From Lysobacter sp. MMG2 (GTDB taxonomy: Bacteria > Pseudomonadota > Gammaproteobacteria > Xanthomonadales > Xanthomonadaceae), in the NCBI RefSeq assembly GCF_016735495.2, contig NZ_JAERQY020000004.1:124001-188000 (forward strand): 64,000 bases of DNA, given 5' to 3'. Made by a program: the position numbers and the translations under genes. Positions 18,982-27,054 of this stretch are shown one piece after another (within the stretch, counting starts at the first letter, position 1; each line of letters starts with the position of its first letter). Below the pieces are notes generated by a model that worked only from the letters and a program-made list of their open reading frames with translations, had not been told where the DNA came from and did no database searches.

Positions 18982-19317
18982 ATGAAGGTCGCAATCCGAG
19001 CAATGCTGCTGTTGGCCATTGTGGCCGTGCCCATCGCGATCTGGGCACAGACCACGCCGACCGCGCCCGTGCCGCCCGTTCCGGCAACGCAACCCGTGCC
19101 CGTTCCGACGCCGTCGGCACCGCCTGAGCCGCCGGCCGGCGACCCGATGCCGATGGACCTGGACGGCGACGGCGTGGTCACCGCCGCCGAACACGCTGCC
19201 GGTGCGCGCGCGCTGTTCGAACACATGGACGCCGACCACGACGGCCGCGTGACGCGGGCGGAAATGGCGGCATTCCAGCGGCAGGTGCTGGGGATGCCGG
19301 TGGCGCCGCCGCGCTAG
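18982..19317 (+). CDS. Secreted EF-hand protein
   Basis: 111 residues. Signal peptide (MKVAIRAMLLLAIVAVPIAIWAQ), a proline-rich linker, and two EF-hand calcium loops, DLDGDGVVTAAE and DADHDGRVTRAE, with the expected Asp/Gly/Glu spacing. Probably a periplasmic or extracellular calcium-binding protein. It is transcribed away from the TonB receptor with 49 bases between the two start codons, so their promoters must overlap. The partner is unknown. Confidence 0.8.
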   Translation: MKVAIRAMLLLAIVAVPIAIWAQTTPTAPVPPVPATQPVPVPTPSAPPEPPAGDPMPMDLDGDGVVTAAEHAAGARALFEHMDADHDGRVTRAEMAAFQRQVLGMPVAPPR

Positions 19318-19358
19318 TGGCGGCGTTGCGGCGGCCTGCCGCGCGAGGCGACTGCGCT

Positions 19359-19503
19359 TCCTTCTCCTCTTGCGGGAGAAGGTGCCCGAAGGGCGGAAGA
19401 GGGGAGCGTCGGCGCGGCCGACGCGCCTTTGCGTCACTGCAACCCGGCCCCCTCTCCCTGGCCGCCTCCGGCGGCCTGTCCCTCTCCCGCAAGGGGAGAG
19501 GGC
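19359..19503. repeat. Composite palindromic repeat (CTTCTCCTCTTGCGGGAGAAGG type)
   Basis: Two arms, CCTTCTCCTCTTGCGGGAGAAGG...GGAAGAGGGG and CCCCCTCTCCCTGGCCGCC...CCCTCTCCCGCAAGGGGAGAGGG, carry small palindromes and are partly complementary to each other. It fills most of the EF-hand to aceE gap. Relatives occur at 38632, 48313, 49702, 51122 and 59926. Confidence 0.7.
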
Positions 19504-19610
19504 GCGTGCCTCCCCACGCCATCCGCCCCCGTACGCAAACCCGCGCCGCAATTCGCCTTTCGTAGCAACGCTGCGGCCCGTTCACGGGGTCCGGCGGCCC
19601 GGATCGCCCT

Positions 19611-19630
19611 GTTAGAATCGATGCTCTAAC
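19611..19630 (+). promoter_or_regulatory. Promoter/operator-like site before aceE
   Basis: GTTAGA and TCTAAC are perfect inverted 6-mers eight bases apart, and the left arm contains a TAGAAT box, 54 bases before the aceE ATG. It could be a -10 overlapped by an operator. It does not resemble the E. coli PdhR site. Confidence 0.35.
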
Positions 19631-19672
19631 CCGTCCCCACACGAGGCGCGGCCAATAGGGGCCGCGATACGC

Positions 19673-22372
19673 ATGACGTCTCTCCACGCTGTCATCTCCG
19701 ACATCCTCCAGAACGACCCGGATCCGACCGAAACCCGCGAGTGGATCGAGTCCGTCCAGGCCGTCATCGAGCGCGACGGCGCCGAACGCGCCCACCAGCT
19801 GCTCGAAGGCATGGTCGAAGTGACCCGCCGCGCCGGCGCGCACCTGCCGTTCTCGCCGACCACCGAATACATCAACACCATTCCCGCGCACCTGGAGGTC
19901 AAGAGCCCCGGCGACCACGCGATGGAATGGCGCATCCGTTCGATCCTGCGCTGGAACGCACTGGCCATGGTCGTGCGCGCCAACCGCAAGCCGGGCGACC
20001 TGGGCGGCCACATCGCGTCGTTCGCGTCGGCCGCCACGCTCTATGACGTGGGCTTCAACCACTTCTGGCGTGGTCCGGACGGCGACCATCCGGGCGACGT
20101 CATCGGCGTGCAGGGCCACAGCTCGCCGGGCATCTACGCCCGCTCGTTCCTGGAAGGCCGCATCAGCGAATCCCAGCTCGACAACTTCCGCATGGAAGTC
20201 GACGGCCGCGGCATCTCGTCGTATCCGCACCCGTGGTTGATGCCGGACTACTGGCAGGTGCCGACCGTGTCGATGGGCCTGGGCCCGCTGGCCGCCATCT
20301 ACCAGGCGCGCAACTGGAAGTATCTGGAAGGCCGCGGCCTGCTGCCCAAGACCGACCGCAAGGTGTGGGCGTTCCTCGGCGACGGCGAGACGGACGAACC
20401 CGAATCCCTCGGCGCCATTTCGGTGGCCGGTCGCGAAGGCCTGGACAACCTCGTCTTCGTCATCAACTGCAATCTGCAGCGCCTGGACGGCCCGGTGCGC
20501 GGCAACGGCAAGATCATCCAGGAACTGGAAGGCCAGTTCCGCGGTGCCGGCTGGAACGTCATCAAGACCATCTGGGGCAGCTACTGGGATCCGCTCCTGG
20601 CGCGCGACACCACCGGCAAGCTGCGTCAGCTGATGATGGAAACCGTCGACGGCGAATACCAGAATTGCAAGGCGTTCGGCGGCAAGTATACGCGCGAGAA
20701 CTTCTTCGGCAAGTACCCGGAGACCGCGCAGCTGGTCGCCAACCTCAGCGACGACGACATCTGGCGCCTCAACCGCGGCGGCCACGACCCGCACAAGGTC
20801 TACGCCGCGTACCACGAAGCGGTGAACACCAAGGGCATGCCCACCGTCATCCTCGCCAAGACGGTGAAGGGTTACGGCATGGGCGCGGCGGGCGAATCGC
20901 TCAACCCCACGCACCAGACCAAGAAGCTCGACGACGAAGCCGTGCGCGTGTTCCGCGACCGCTTCAACATCCCGGTGACCGACGCGCAGCTGGCCGACGG
21001 CAAGGTGCCGTTCTTCCACCCGGGCGAGAAGTCGCCGGAAGTGGAGTACATGCACGAGCGCCGCAAGGCCCTGGGCGGTTACCTGCCGCAGCGCCGTCGC
21101 AAGGCCACCGAATCGCTGGAAGTGCCCAAGCTGGAAGCCTTCGACCGCCTGCTCAAGAGCAGCGGCGACCGCGAGATCAGCACCACGATGTCGTTCGTGC
21201 AGTCGCTCAACATCATCCTGCGCGACAAGCAGGTGGGCCCGCGCTGCGTGCCGATCGTCGCCGATGAGGCGCGCACGTTCGGCATGGAAGGCCTGTTCCG
21301 CCAGATCGGCATCTACGCCCAGCACGGCCAGAAGTACAAGCCGGTCGATCGCGACCAGCTGATGTACTACCGCGAAGACGAGGCCGGCCAGGTGCTGGAA
21401 GAAGGCATCACCGAAGCAGGTGCGTTCTCCAGCTGGATGGCCGCCGCCACCAGCTACAGCACCAACAACCTGCAGATGTTGCCGTTCTACATCTACTACT
21501 CGATGTTCGGCTTCCAGCGCATCGGCGACAGCGCGTGGCAGGCCGCGGACATGCGTGCGCGCGGCTTCCTGCTGGGCGCCACCGCCGGCCGCACCACCAT
21601 CAACGGCGAAGGCCTGCAGCACGAAGACGGCCACAGCCACCTGCTGGCCAGCGCCATCCCGAACTGCCGCAGCTACGACCCCACGTTCGGTTTCGAAGTC
21701 GCGGTGATCCTGCAGCACGGCATGCAGCGCATGCTCACCGAGCAGCAGGACGAGTACTACTACATCACCCTGATGAACGAGAACTACGCCCACCCGGACA
21801 TGCCGGAGGGCGCAAGCGAGGGCATCATCAGGGGCATGTACCTGCTGCAGGACGCCGGCAAGCCCAAGAAGGGCGAACTGCGCGTGCAGCTGATGGGCAG
21901 CGGCACCATCCTTCGCGAAGCCATTGCCGCGGCGGAACTGCTGGACAAGGACTTCGGCGTCACCGCCGACATCTGGTCCTGCCCCAGCTTCACCGAACTG
22001 GCGCGCGACGGCGAAGACGCCATCCGCCTCAACCGCCTCAACCCGGAAGGCACCCAGCGCAAGCCGTACGTCACCACGTTGCTGGAAGGCCGCCAGGGCC
22101 CGGCGATTGCCGCCACGGACTACGTGCGCAACTTCGCGAACCAGATCCGCGAATTCGTGCCGATGAAGTACACCGTCCTGGGCACCGACGGCTTCGGCCG
22201 CAGCGACACCCGCGCCAACCTGCGCCGTCACTTCGAAGTGGACCGCTACTACATCGCCCACGCCGCCATCGCGGCGCTGGCAGCGGAAGGGAAGATGACG
22301 GCGAAGGATGTGGCCCGCGCGATCAAGCAGTACAAGCTCGACGGTGAGAAGCCGAATCCGCTGGGCGTCTGA
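19673..22372 (+). CDS. aceE: Pyruvate dehydrogenase E1 component, homodimeric type
   Basis: 899 residues, close to the usual 885-900. It decarboxylates pyruvate with thiamine diphosphate and passes the acetyl group to E2. The N-terminus (NDPDPTETREWIESVQAV) and the TPP motif GDGETDEPES...NCNLQRLDGPVRGNGKI (about residues 236-285) are diagnostic for AceE rather than the alpha/beta type. The transketolase C-terminal domain follows (DGEGLQHEDGHSH-like segment). No aceF or lpd follows; a strong terminator sits directly after the stop, so aceE is monocistronic here, as in other Xanthomonads by my recollection. Confidence 0.96.
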   Translation: MTSLHAVISDILQNDPDPTETREWIESVQAVIERDGAERAHQLLEGMVEVTRRAGAHLPFSPTTEYINTIPAHLEVKSPGDHAMEWRIRSILRWNALAMVVRANRKPGDLGGHIASFASAATLYDVGFNHFWRGPDGDHPGDVIGVQGHSSPGIYARSFLEGRISESQLDNFRMEVDGRGISSYPHPWLMPDYWQVPTVSMGLGPLAAIYQARNWKYLEGRGLLPKTDRKVWAFLGDGETDEPESLGAISVAGREGLDNLVFVINCNLQRLDGPVRGNGKIIQELEGQFRGAGWNVIKTIWGSYWDPLLARDTTGKLRQLMMETVDGEYQNCKAFGGKYTRENFFGKYPETAQLVANLSDDDIWRLNRGGHDPHKVYAAYHEAVNTKGMPTVILAKTVKGYGMGAAGESLNPTHQTKKLDDEAVRVFRDRFNIPVTDAQLADGKVPFFHPGEKSPEVEYMHERRKALGGYLPQRRRKATESLEVPKLEAFDRLLKSSGDREISTTMSFVQSLNIILRDKQVGPRCVPIVADEARTFGMEGLFRQIGIYAQHGQKYKPVDRDQLMYYREDEAGQVLEEGITEAGAFSSWMAAATSYSTNNLQMLPFYIYYSMFGFQRIGDSAWQAADMRARGFLLGATAGRTTINGEGLQHEDGHSHLLASAIPNCRSYDPTFGFEVAVILQHGMQRMLTEQQDEYYYITLMNENYAHPDMPEGASEGIIRGMYLLQDAGKPKKGELRVQLMGSGTILREAIAAAELLDKDFGVTADIWSCPSFTELARDGEDAIRLNRLNPEGTQRKPYVTTLLEGRQGPAIAATDYVRNFANQIREFVPMKYTVLGTDGFGRSDTRANLRRHFEVDRYYIAHAAIAALAAEGKMTAKDVARAIKQYKLDGEKPNPLGV

Positions 22373-22395
22373 AGCAAGCGCGATCTGCAACACCG

Positions 22396-22428
22396 GAAGG
22401 GCGGCCGTGAGGCCGCCCTTCTTCATTT
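22396..22428 (+). terminator. Intrinsic terminator of aceE
   Basis: Perfect 11-bp stem GAAGGGCGGCC / GGCCGCCCTTC with a GTGA loop, followed by TTCATTT, 24 bases after the aceE stop. It also sits over the 3' end of the convergent SGNH gene. Confidence 0.85.
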
Positions 22429-23292
22429 CACGGGGCGGGAACGAATGATCGGTCGCGCACCGATCGCGCGCTTGATCTCCGGAACCCAATGCTTCTTGGA
22501 AAGGTATGCGAACCCGCGCTGCGACGGATGGATCTCGTTGTCCCACCATCCCTCATAGTCGGGCAGTTCCTCGCGCGTATCGAGTACGTTGGTGGTGTTG
22601 TTGGTTGCAACGTCCCGCAGCAGCGCCGCAAACGACGCAAGCAGCCAGCGTGAGAGCACGCGCTGTTCGTCCTTGTCGGTGAGCTCGAACTCGCGCATCG
22701 GCTTCCACAGCCACGGTCCGGCCTTGAAGCCGAAGAACTCGTACTTCTCGTTGCACGGCGTGACGTCGGCATAGGAGTGGCAGATGATCGGCGCCCCTGG
22801 CGCGTGCGCGTTGCGCAGGTCGATCAACGCCTGGTAAGCCGCGCGCACCTCGGCGAACGTCTTCTTGAGCGATGTGAACTTGATGTGCCGTCGCGCCACG
22901 TCAGGAACGGGTTGCCACGGCCACGGCTTCACATCCGGCGGGTCGCTGGCCTTCTTCAAATGCGTGGCGAAGTCCTTGCCGATGACGTCGTTGCCGCCCA
23001 GCGACACCAGGATCGCCTGGAAGGGACGGTGCATGTCCTGCATGAACGCCGCCCACGAGGTCACCTCCGACACCACATCGCTGACCAGGTTCTTCGCATC
23101 CCGCCCGGGCTTGCTGCTGTCGAGCATCAGCGCCTTCCCATCCAGATCCAGCTCGATCCGGCGCTGCAGGTCCGGGAACGGGCGCAGCGCGTACTGGAAC
23201 CACGAATCGCCGATGGAAAGAACGCAGGCGCGTCTGCGGTTGTCCCTGACGTCCTTCACGTACTTCTGAAACTGATACCCGCTGCCGGCCAT
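22423..23292 (-). CDS. SGNH-fold hydrolase, cytoplasmic, island gene
   Basis: 289 residues without a signal peptide. Block I LSIGDSWFQY (Ser 30), block III SLGGND (Gly 100, Asn 101) and block V DNEIHPSQRG (Asp 251, His 255) are present, so an active esterase/lipase fold is likely. GDSWFQY and the WDNEIHPS end mark a subgroup different from the GDSL hydrolase at 7.1 kb. ATG at 23290-23292. It is transcribed away from the patatin gene; if that gene uses its GTG at 23468, the two share a 175-base divergent promoter region. Substrate unknown; the pairing suggests both act on lipids. Confidence 0.78.
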   Translation of the reverse strand: MAGSGYQFQKYVKDVRDNRRRACVLSIGDSWFQYALRPFPDLQRRIELDLDGKALMLDSSKPGRDAKNLVSDVVSEVTSWAAFMQDMHRPFQAILVSLGGNDVIGKDFATHLKKASDPPDVKPWPWQPVPDVARRHIKFTSLKKTFAEVRAAYQALIDLRNAHAPGAPIICHSYADVTPCNEKYEFFGFKAGPWLWKPMREFELTDKDEQRVLSRWLLASFAALLRDVATNNTTNVLDTREELPDYEGWWDNEIHPSQRGFAYLSKKHWVPEIKRAIGARPIIRSRPVK

Positions 23293-23455
23293 GACGGACT
23301 CCTCCGTGTCGATCGTCCTATCGCCCCGAACGCCCACCGCCGGCGCCGCCGGCCAACCGGATGCAAGCCCGCTGTCCTTCGCCGCAGCGGTTCCGCGTAG
23401 TCCGAGGGAAAAGGAGCGGGTTGGCGGCGTCGAAGCGGTCGGCGACTGCGGCCCT

Positions 23456-23462
23456 CAGGAGG
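23456..23462 (+). promoter_or_regulatory. Strong ribosome binding site deciding the patatin start
   Basis: AGGAGGT ends five bases before the GTG at 23468-23470. It fixes this GTG as the start rather than the in-frame ATG at 23291, which would overlap the start codon of the divergent SGNH gene and add 59 residues with no domain. Confidence 0.7.
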
Positions 23463-23467
23463 TCCAG

Positions 23468-25417
23468 GTGACGGACGAAACAGGGACGGGCCCGGCCGCC
23501 GGCCGCGTGTACGCGACGCAATGCGATCTGGTCATGAAGGGCGGCATCACCAGCGGCATCGTGTATCCGCTGGCCGTGGTGGAGATCGCCAAGGCATTCA
23601 CCCTGCGCAGCATCGGCGGGACCAGTGCCGGCGCGATAGCCGCAGCGGCTGCAGCGGCGGCGGAGCTGGGGCGGCAGCGGCTGAAAAAGCGGAAGGCCCA
23701 GAACGACTTCAAAGGGTTCGAGCTACTGCAAGCCCTGCCGACGCATCTGGTGAAGCCATCCACCGACGGACGCGGCACCAAGCTGATGGCCTTCTTCAAA
23801 CCCGCGCCCGCGCTGCGGCCGCTGTTCGACGTGTTCCTCGCCGTCATGGGCACGCGTGGGAGCTGGCGCCGCGCATGGGCCGGCATCAAAGCGTTGCTCC
23901 CGCACTTTGGCCTGGACATCGTGCTGGGAATGGCTATCGGCGGCGTTCCCATCGGTTGGGCCGTCGCCCGCAGCGGTGCCGCGCTGGTGTGGCCATGGGC
24001 GCTGGCAGGTGCCGTCATCGGCGGGATGCTGGTGCTGCTGTTCCATGCGCTGCGCCTGGCGCTACGCGAGCTGCCCGCCAACAAGTTCGGAGCATGCTCG
24101 GGAATGCCCGCCGACGGCGACAACACGGGCGAAGCGCTGACGGTCTGGCTGACGGACTATCTGGATGAGTTGTGCGGCCAGGCCGAGGTCCACGGCGGAG
24201 CGGACGGCAAACCGCTTACCTTCGGCGACTTGCGCGCGCATGACATCGACCTGCAGATGATGACCACCTGCCTCACATTGGGGCGGCCGTTCCGCCTGCC
24301 GTTCCGCGACGACCCGCAGGTGCGCGAGAACAAGCAGTTCTATTACAAGGAGACGGAGTTCGCCTCGCTCTTTCCCGAACGCGTCATGGCCTGGATGCAC
24401 GCGCACGAGCGTCCCGCCGGAGCGCCGGGACCGTACCCGCCCGGATACCGTCGCCTGACGATGCCCGATGACATGCCGGTCGTCGTCGCGGTACGCATGA
24501 GCCTGAGCTTTCCGCTGCTGCTGAGCGCGATCCCGTTGCATTCGGTGGACTACAACCGCCGTCCCGACAAGAAGGACGCCGCAGACGCCGAACCCATCCA
24601 CGAACTGGAAACGTGCTGGTTCACCGACGGCGGCGTGGGATCGAACTTCCCCATCCACTTCTTCGACAGCGCGCTGCCGTGCCGTCCGACGTTCGGCCTG
24701 GACCTGGGGCGAGCGGAGGAGGGCCAGGAAGAGCGCGTGCTGTTCCCGAAAGACAACGGCGATGCGCGGCTGTGCTGGTGGCGCCGCTTCGGTGGCAGCG
24801 GCTTCGCCGCGCTCGCCGACTTCCTCGGCGCCGTCATCCATGTGGCGAAAGACTGGAACCACGAAACCCTGTCGCATTTGCCGGGCTTCCGCGACCGCAT
24901 CGGCCTGATCCAGCTGACCAAGAAGGAAGGCGGACTCAACCTTTCGATGGACGAGGACCTGATCGGGAAGCTGACCGGATACGGACGCAAGGCGGGCATC
25001 GAGTTCGTGGAGCGCTTCGGTGATCCGCAATTCCTGCCGGCGGGAAAGACGCCGCACGAGATGGGATGGGGCAACCACCAGATCATCCGCCTGCGCCTGT
25101 TGCTGGCAAGCATGGCCGAACTGCTGGGCTCGCTGGAGGGCACGTGTTCCGAGCTCGATTCCAAGCCTGCGGACTATGCGCGGTTCTTCTGCCCAACGCC
25201 GGGCTCGTACAGCTACCGGTTCAAAGGCCTGAACAACCTCAAACGCGACGCGCAAGGTTGCTACTACACGCAGGGCGGATTGGCGCTTGGCGTATTCAAG
25301 CGCCTACGCAGGCTGGCGCGACTGATCGAGAAGACGAACGTGGCCAGGCCCGACACCCGCCTGGACCTCGGTGCGCCCCGCCCGACACCGGAGCTGAAGA
25401 CACGTCCGCGGGTTTGA
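23468..25417 (+). CDS. Patatin-like phospholipase with embedded membrane segments
   Basis: 649 residues from the GTG. Patatin catalytic parts: oxyanion loop KGGITSGI (residues 24-31), nucleophile elbow GGTSAGA (Ser 53), and the Asp of the dyad in FTDGGVGSNFP (Asp 387). Between elbow and dyad Asp lie two hydrophobic segments (about residues 149-200, LDIVLGMAIGGVPIGWAVA and VWPWALAGAVIGGMLVLLF) that look like a transmembrane hairpin, unusual inside a patatin domain. Expected activity is phospholipase A or lysophospholipase at a membrane. The C-terminal 200 residues have no recognised domain. Start chosen from an AGGAGGT ribosome binding site. Possible roles: antibacterial effector, defence phospholipase, or lipid remodelling. 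Confidence 0.8.
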   Translation: MTDETGTGPAAGRVYATQCDLVMKGGITSGIVYPLAVVEIAKAFTLRSIGGTSAGAIAAAAAAAAELGRQRLKKRKAQNDFKGFELLQALPTHLVKPSTDGRGTKLMAFFKPAPALRPLFDVFLAVMGTRGSWRRAWAGIKALLPHFGLDIVLGMAIGGVPIGWAVARSGAALVWPWALAGAVIGGMLVLLFHALRLALRELPANKFGACSGMPADGDNTGEALTVWLTDYLDELCGQAEVHGGADGKPLTFGDLRAHDIDLQMMTTCLTLGRPFRLPFRDDPQVRENKQFYYKETEFASLFPERVMAWMHAHERPAGAPGPYPPGYRRLTMPDDMPVVVAVRMSLSFPLLLSAIPLHSVDYNRRPDKKDAADAEPIHELETCWFTDGGVGSNFPIHFFDSALPCRPTFGLDLGRAEEGQEERVLFPKDNGDARLCWWRRFGGSGFAALADFLGAVIHVAKDWNHETLSHLPGFRDRIGLIQLTKKEGGLNLSMDEDLIGKLTGYGRKAGIEFVERFGDPQFLPAGKTPHEMGWGNHQIIRLRLLLASMAELLGSLEGTCSELDSKPADYARFFCPTPGSYSYRFKGLNNLKRDAQGCYYTQGGLALGVFKRLRRLARLIEKTNVARPDTRLDLGAPRPTPELKTRPRV

Positions 25418-25450
25418 AGCGCACGCGACCGCAAGACAGGGAGAAACGAC

Positions 25451-25705
25451 ATGCCGATCACGGGCACAGGATGGGAGTTCCACATCGTCCGCCAGAGCGA
25501 ACAGCGTCGCGACAGCGATGGAAAGCGCAGGACGGTGGGGCGGTATCAGGTCTATCACGACGGCGTGGCACAAACCGGCCCCGGATTGTCCGGCACCGTC
25601 GCGGAAACACGCGGCCCAGGAGCGAACCGGCCACGCGGAAACAACCGACGCATCGAGCCGGGGCGCTACACGCTCGCCACGCAGGGTGGCAGCAAGCCAG
25701 CGTAG
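25451..25705 (+). CDS. Truncated small protein, stop codon supplied by a REP palindrome
   Basis: 84 residues, beginning 33 bases after the patatin stop with GGGAGAAACG as ribosome binding site, so co-transcribed. It contains GRYQVYHDGV, ETRGPGANRPRGNNRR and IEPGRYTLATQGG. The GPG.N...RI..GRY.L pattern resembles the N-terminal half of small L,D-transpeptidase-like or DUF2778/DUF5675-like proteins, whose catalytic His and Cys would follow. Here the frame ends at a TAG that is part of the inserted repeat at 25702, so the C-terminal half is missing. Family assignment is tentative. Confidence 0.55.
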   Translation: MPITGTGWEFHIVRQSEQRRDSDGKRRTVGRYQVYHDGVAQTGPGLSGTVAETRGPGANRPRGNNRRIEPGRYTLATQGGSKPA

Positions 25706-25732
25706 CCCGGGTAAGCGAAGCGCACCCGGGTG
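25702..25732. repeat. REP-like palindrome, copy 1
   Basis: GTAGCCCGGGTAAGCG...CGCACCCGGGTG: CCCGGGT and ACCCGGG arms around an AAGCGAAGCGC loop. Nearly identical copies lie at 27715, 27821 (inverted) and 35737. Confidence 0.85.
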
Positions 25733-25789
25733 TTGTCACGGAACCATTGTCAGATGCGCCCTGATCGCGAGGCCAAGACATGCGCAGGT

Positions 25790-26122
25790 TCATCTCTGCG
25801 ACGGCGCCTCGATCAACTCCTCATACTCTGCGAGCTTCGCTGAAATCTGTGGATCTGTTGCGTACTTCGAGCGCAGGTGAGCGAGGCTTTCATCTGTGCC
25901 GGTGCAGTACTCCTTTAGGCCTTCTTCCACTTCGCGTGCGCGATCCGACTGGCCGGGGTCAGGGATCTCCCCGCGGAAGTAGTCGCACGTATCGCGGCGG
26001 TCGATGAAGGTGCTTACGTCCTTCGGGATTTCGTCGGCATGCTTCGGCGGAGAACCAACCCGTGGGCTGCAAGCGGAGAGTATTGCTGCGAGCAGTGCAG
26101 GAACTGCGTTGGAGGGCTTCAT
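25790..26122 (-). CDS. Small lipoprotein downstream of the M15-type peptidase
   Basis: 110 residues. Signal sequence MKPSNAVPALLAAILSAC ends in a lipobox (LSAC). The mature part is charged, with IDRRDTCDYFRGE and EEGLKEYCTGTDESLAHLRSKY; two cysteines could pair. Its ATG lies two bases after the stop of the peptidase gene, so the pair is translationally coupled. A small exported lipoprotein coupled to a peptidoglycan-peptidase-like gene is the usual layout of an immunity protein, but that role is inferred from position and size only. Confidence 0.65.
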   Translation of the reverse strand: MKPSNAVPALLAAILSACSPRVGSPPKHADEIPKDVSTFIDRRDTCDYFRGEIPDPGQSDRAREVEEGLKEYCTGTDESLAHLRSKYATDPQISAKLAEYEELIEAPSQR

Positions 26123-26124
26123 GG

Positions 26125-26835
26125 TCAGCGCCCATCGTTGGACCAATGAGGGCGGTCTCTATCGCCGCCACGGAACTTGACGACGCCATAGCTGGCGCCT
26201 ACTGAGCGCAGGTCGTGGTTCATGCCATCGCGCGGAGTCGTTGCGATAGCCTCTTGGAGTCCAGACGGGACCTGGATGTCTAGCGTGCCTTGCCAGCCAA
26301 TGGTCATGTCGATCGCGTTTCCTTCGATATGTCGGGAGTTGAGCGCGGGTGCCGTGCGCAGGTTCTGCATGCCGTATGCATTCACCATCGCCGTAGCCGC
26401 GGCACGGGAAGCGCGTTCCGAGTATTCGCCGTTGTCATCGGTATGCTTCCACTCAATGTCCACTCCTTCATGGGCGGGGACGTTCCGAGGATCGACGTTG
26501 TCATTGACGATTTTCCACGACCAGTGCATGAGAAAGGCGCGCTCACGGGGTCTTAGCGTCGCCGATATGGTCACGCCTGCACCGGCTCTGCGGAGTGCTG
26601 CGATAAAGGCGGCTGCGTTCTCCCGAAACGGAGAGGTCAGGTCGTCCGTGCTCGTGCTTGTGGGGAACTCGGACACCCAGGATGCGCCGCTCAGCCGTCT
26701 TGCTGGGATCTGGATGACCGCCGGGTTGCGGTCACCTGCGGGCGTGAGGATTCGCTGGCAGCGTAGCGCCAGGTTGGCGCCGTTAACACCCGCAGGAATC
26801 CGTACGGGCCGCGGGTCCGGTTGATTCCTCGGCAT
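26125..26835 (-). CDS. Peptidase M15/DD-peptidase-fold protein, effector-like
   Basis: 236 residues, no signal peptide. The C-terminal half has SRHIEGNAIDMTIGW (H...G.A.D zinc-ligand motif) and RDRPHWSNDGR (the distal HW), the layout of LAS-type M15 / D-Ala-D-Ala carboxypeptidases that cut peptidoglycan peptides. The N-terminal 90 residues are of unknown type. Lack of its own export signal, with a coupled lipoprotein gene downstream, fits a contact-delivered toxin. The start ATG at 26835 overlaps the end of the upstream small gene, so the three leftward genes (27031 to 25790) form one operon. Catalytic Glu and exact cleavage site are not assigned. Confidence 0.65.
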   Translation of the reverse strand: MPRNQPDPRPVRIPAGVNGANLALRCQRILTPAGDRNPAVIQIPARRLSGASWVSEFPTSTSTDDLTSPFRENAAAFIAALRRAGAGVTISATLRPRERAFLMHWSWKIVNDNVDPRNVPAHEGVDIEWKHTDDNGEYSERASRAAATAMVNAYGMQNLRTAPALNSRHIEGNAIDMTIGWQGTLDIQVPSGLQEAIATTPRDGMNHDLRSVGASYGVVKFRGGDRDRPHWSNDGR

Positions 26836-27031
26836 AGATCACCTCAATTGTTGCGGTTTCGGGAAGGTCGGAATGGGCTGACTGGGTCAAGCCGAAGGCG
26901 TCCGTAGTTCCCTCGAAGACCTTTCCGGATTCCAACGTGATCCGATACCGAAGGCCTGCAATGGGTCCACCGGACTTCGCGCTGTTCAGGAGGAAGCGAA
27001 GGTCGAACGCGGACGAGTGAGTTCTCGACAT
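26783..27031 (-). CDS. Small beta-domain protein or gene remnant (TDAFGLT motif)
   Basis: 82 residues from the ATG at 27029-27031. It contains FDLRFLLNSAKSGGPIAGLRYRI, SGKVFEGTTDAFGLTQ and a final CGC. The pattern 'YRI..SG...G.TDA.G.T' occurs in adapter or linker domains of many type VI secretion cargo proteins, as far as I recall. Its 3' end overlaps the M15 gene start by 53 bases. The open frame continues upstream without a good start or ribosome binding site, so it may be the 3' part of a larger, truncated gene. Confidence 0.5.
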   Translation of the reverse strand: MSRTHSSAFDLRFLLNSAKSGGPIAGLRYRITLESGKVFEGTTDAFGLTQSAHSDLPETATIEVIYAEESTGPAARTDSCGC

Positions 27032-27054
27032 CAGCGCGGACGACAGATTGGTGT

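Noticed and set aside
19178-22549. 1123-codon leftward frame over aceE
   Set aside because: Antisense shadow of aceE, whose TPP motif and full-length match are unambiguous.
23291-23467. 59 extra N-terminal codons on the patatin protein
   Set aside because: The start overlaps the divergent SGNH start codon and the segment has no domain, while a strong ribosome binding site marks GTG 23468.
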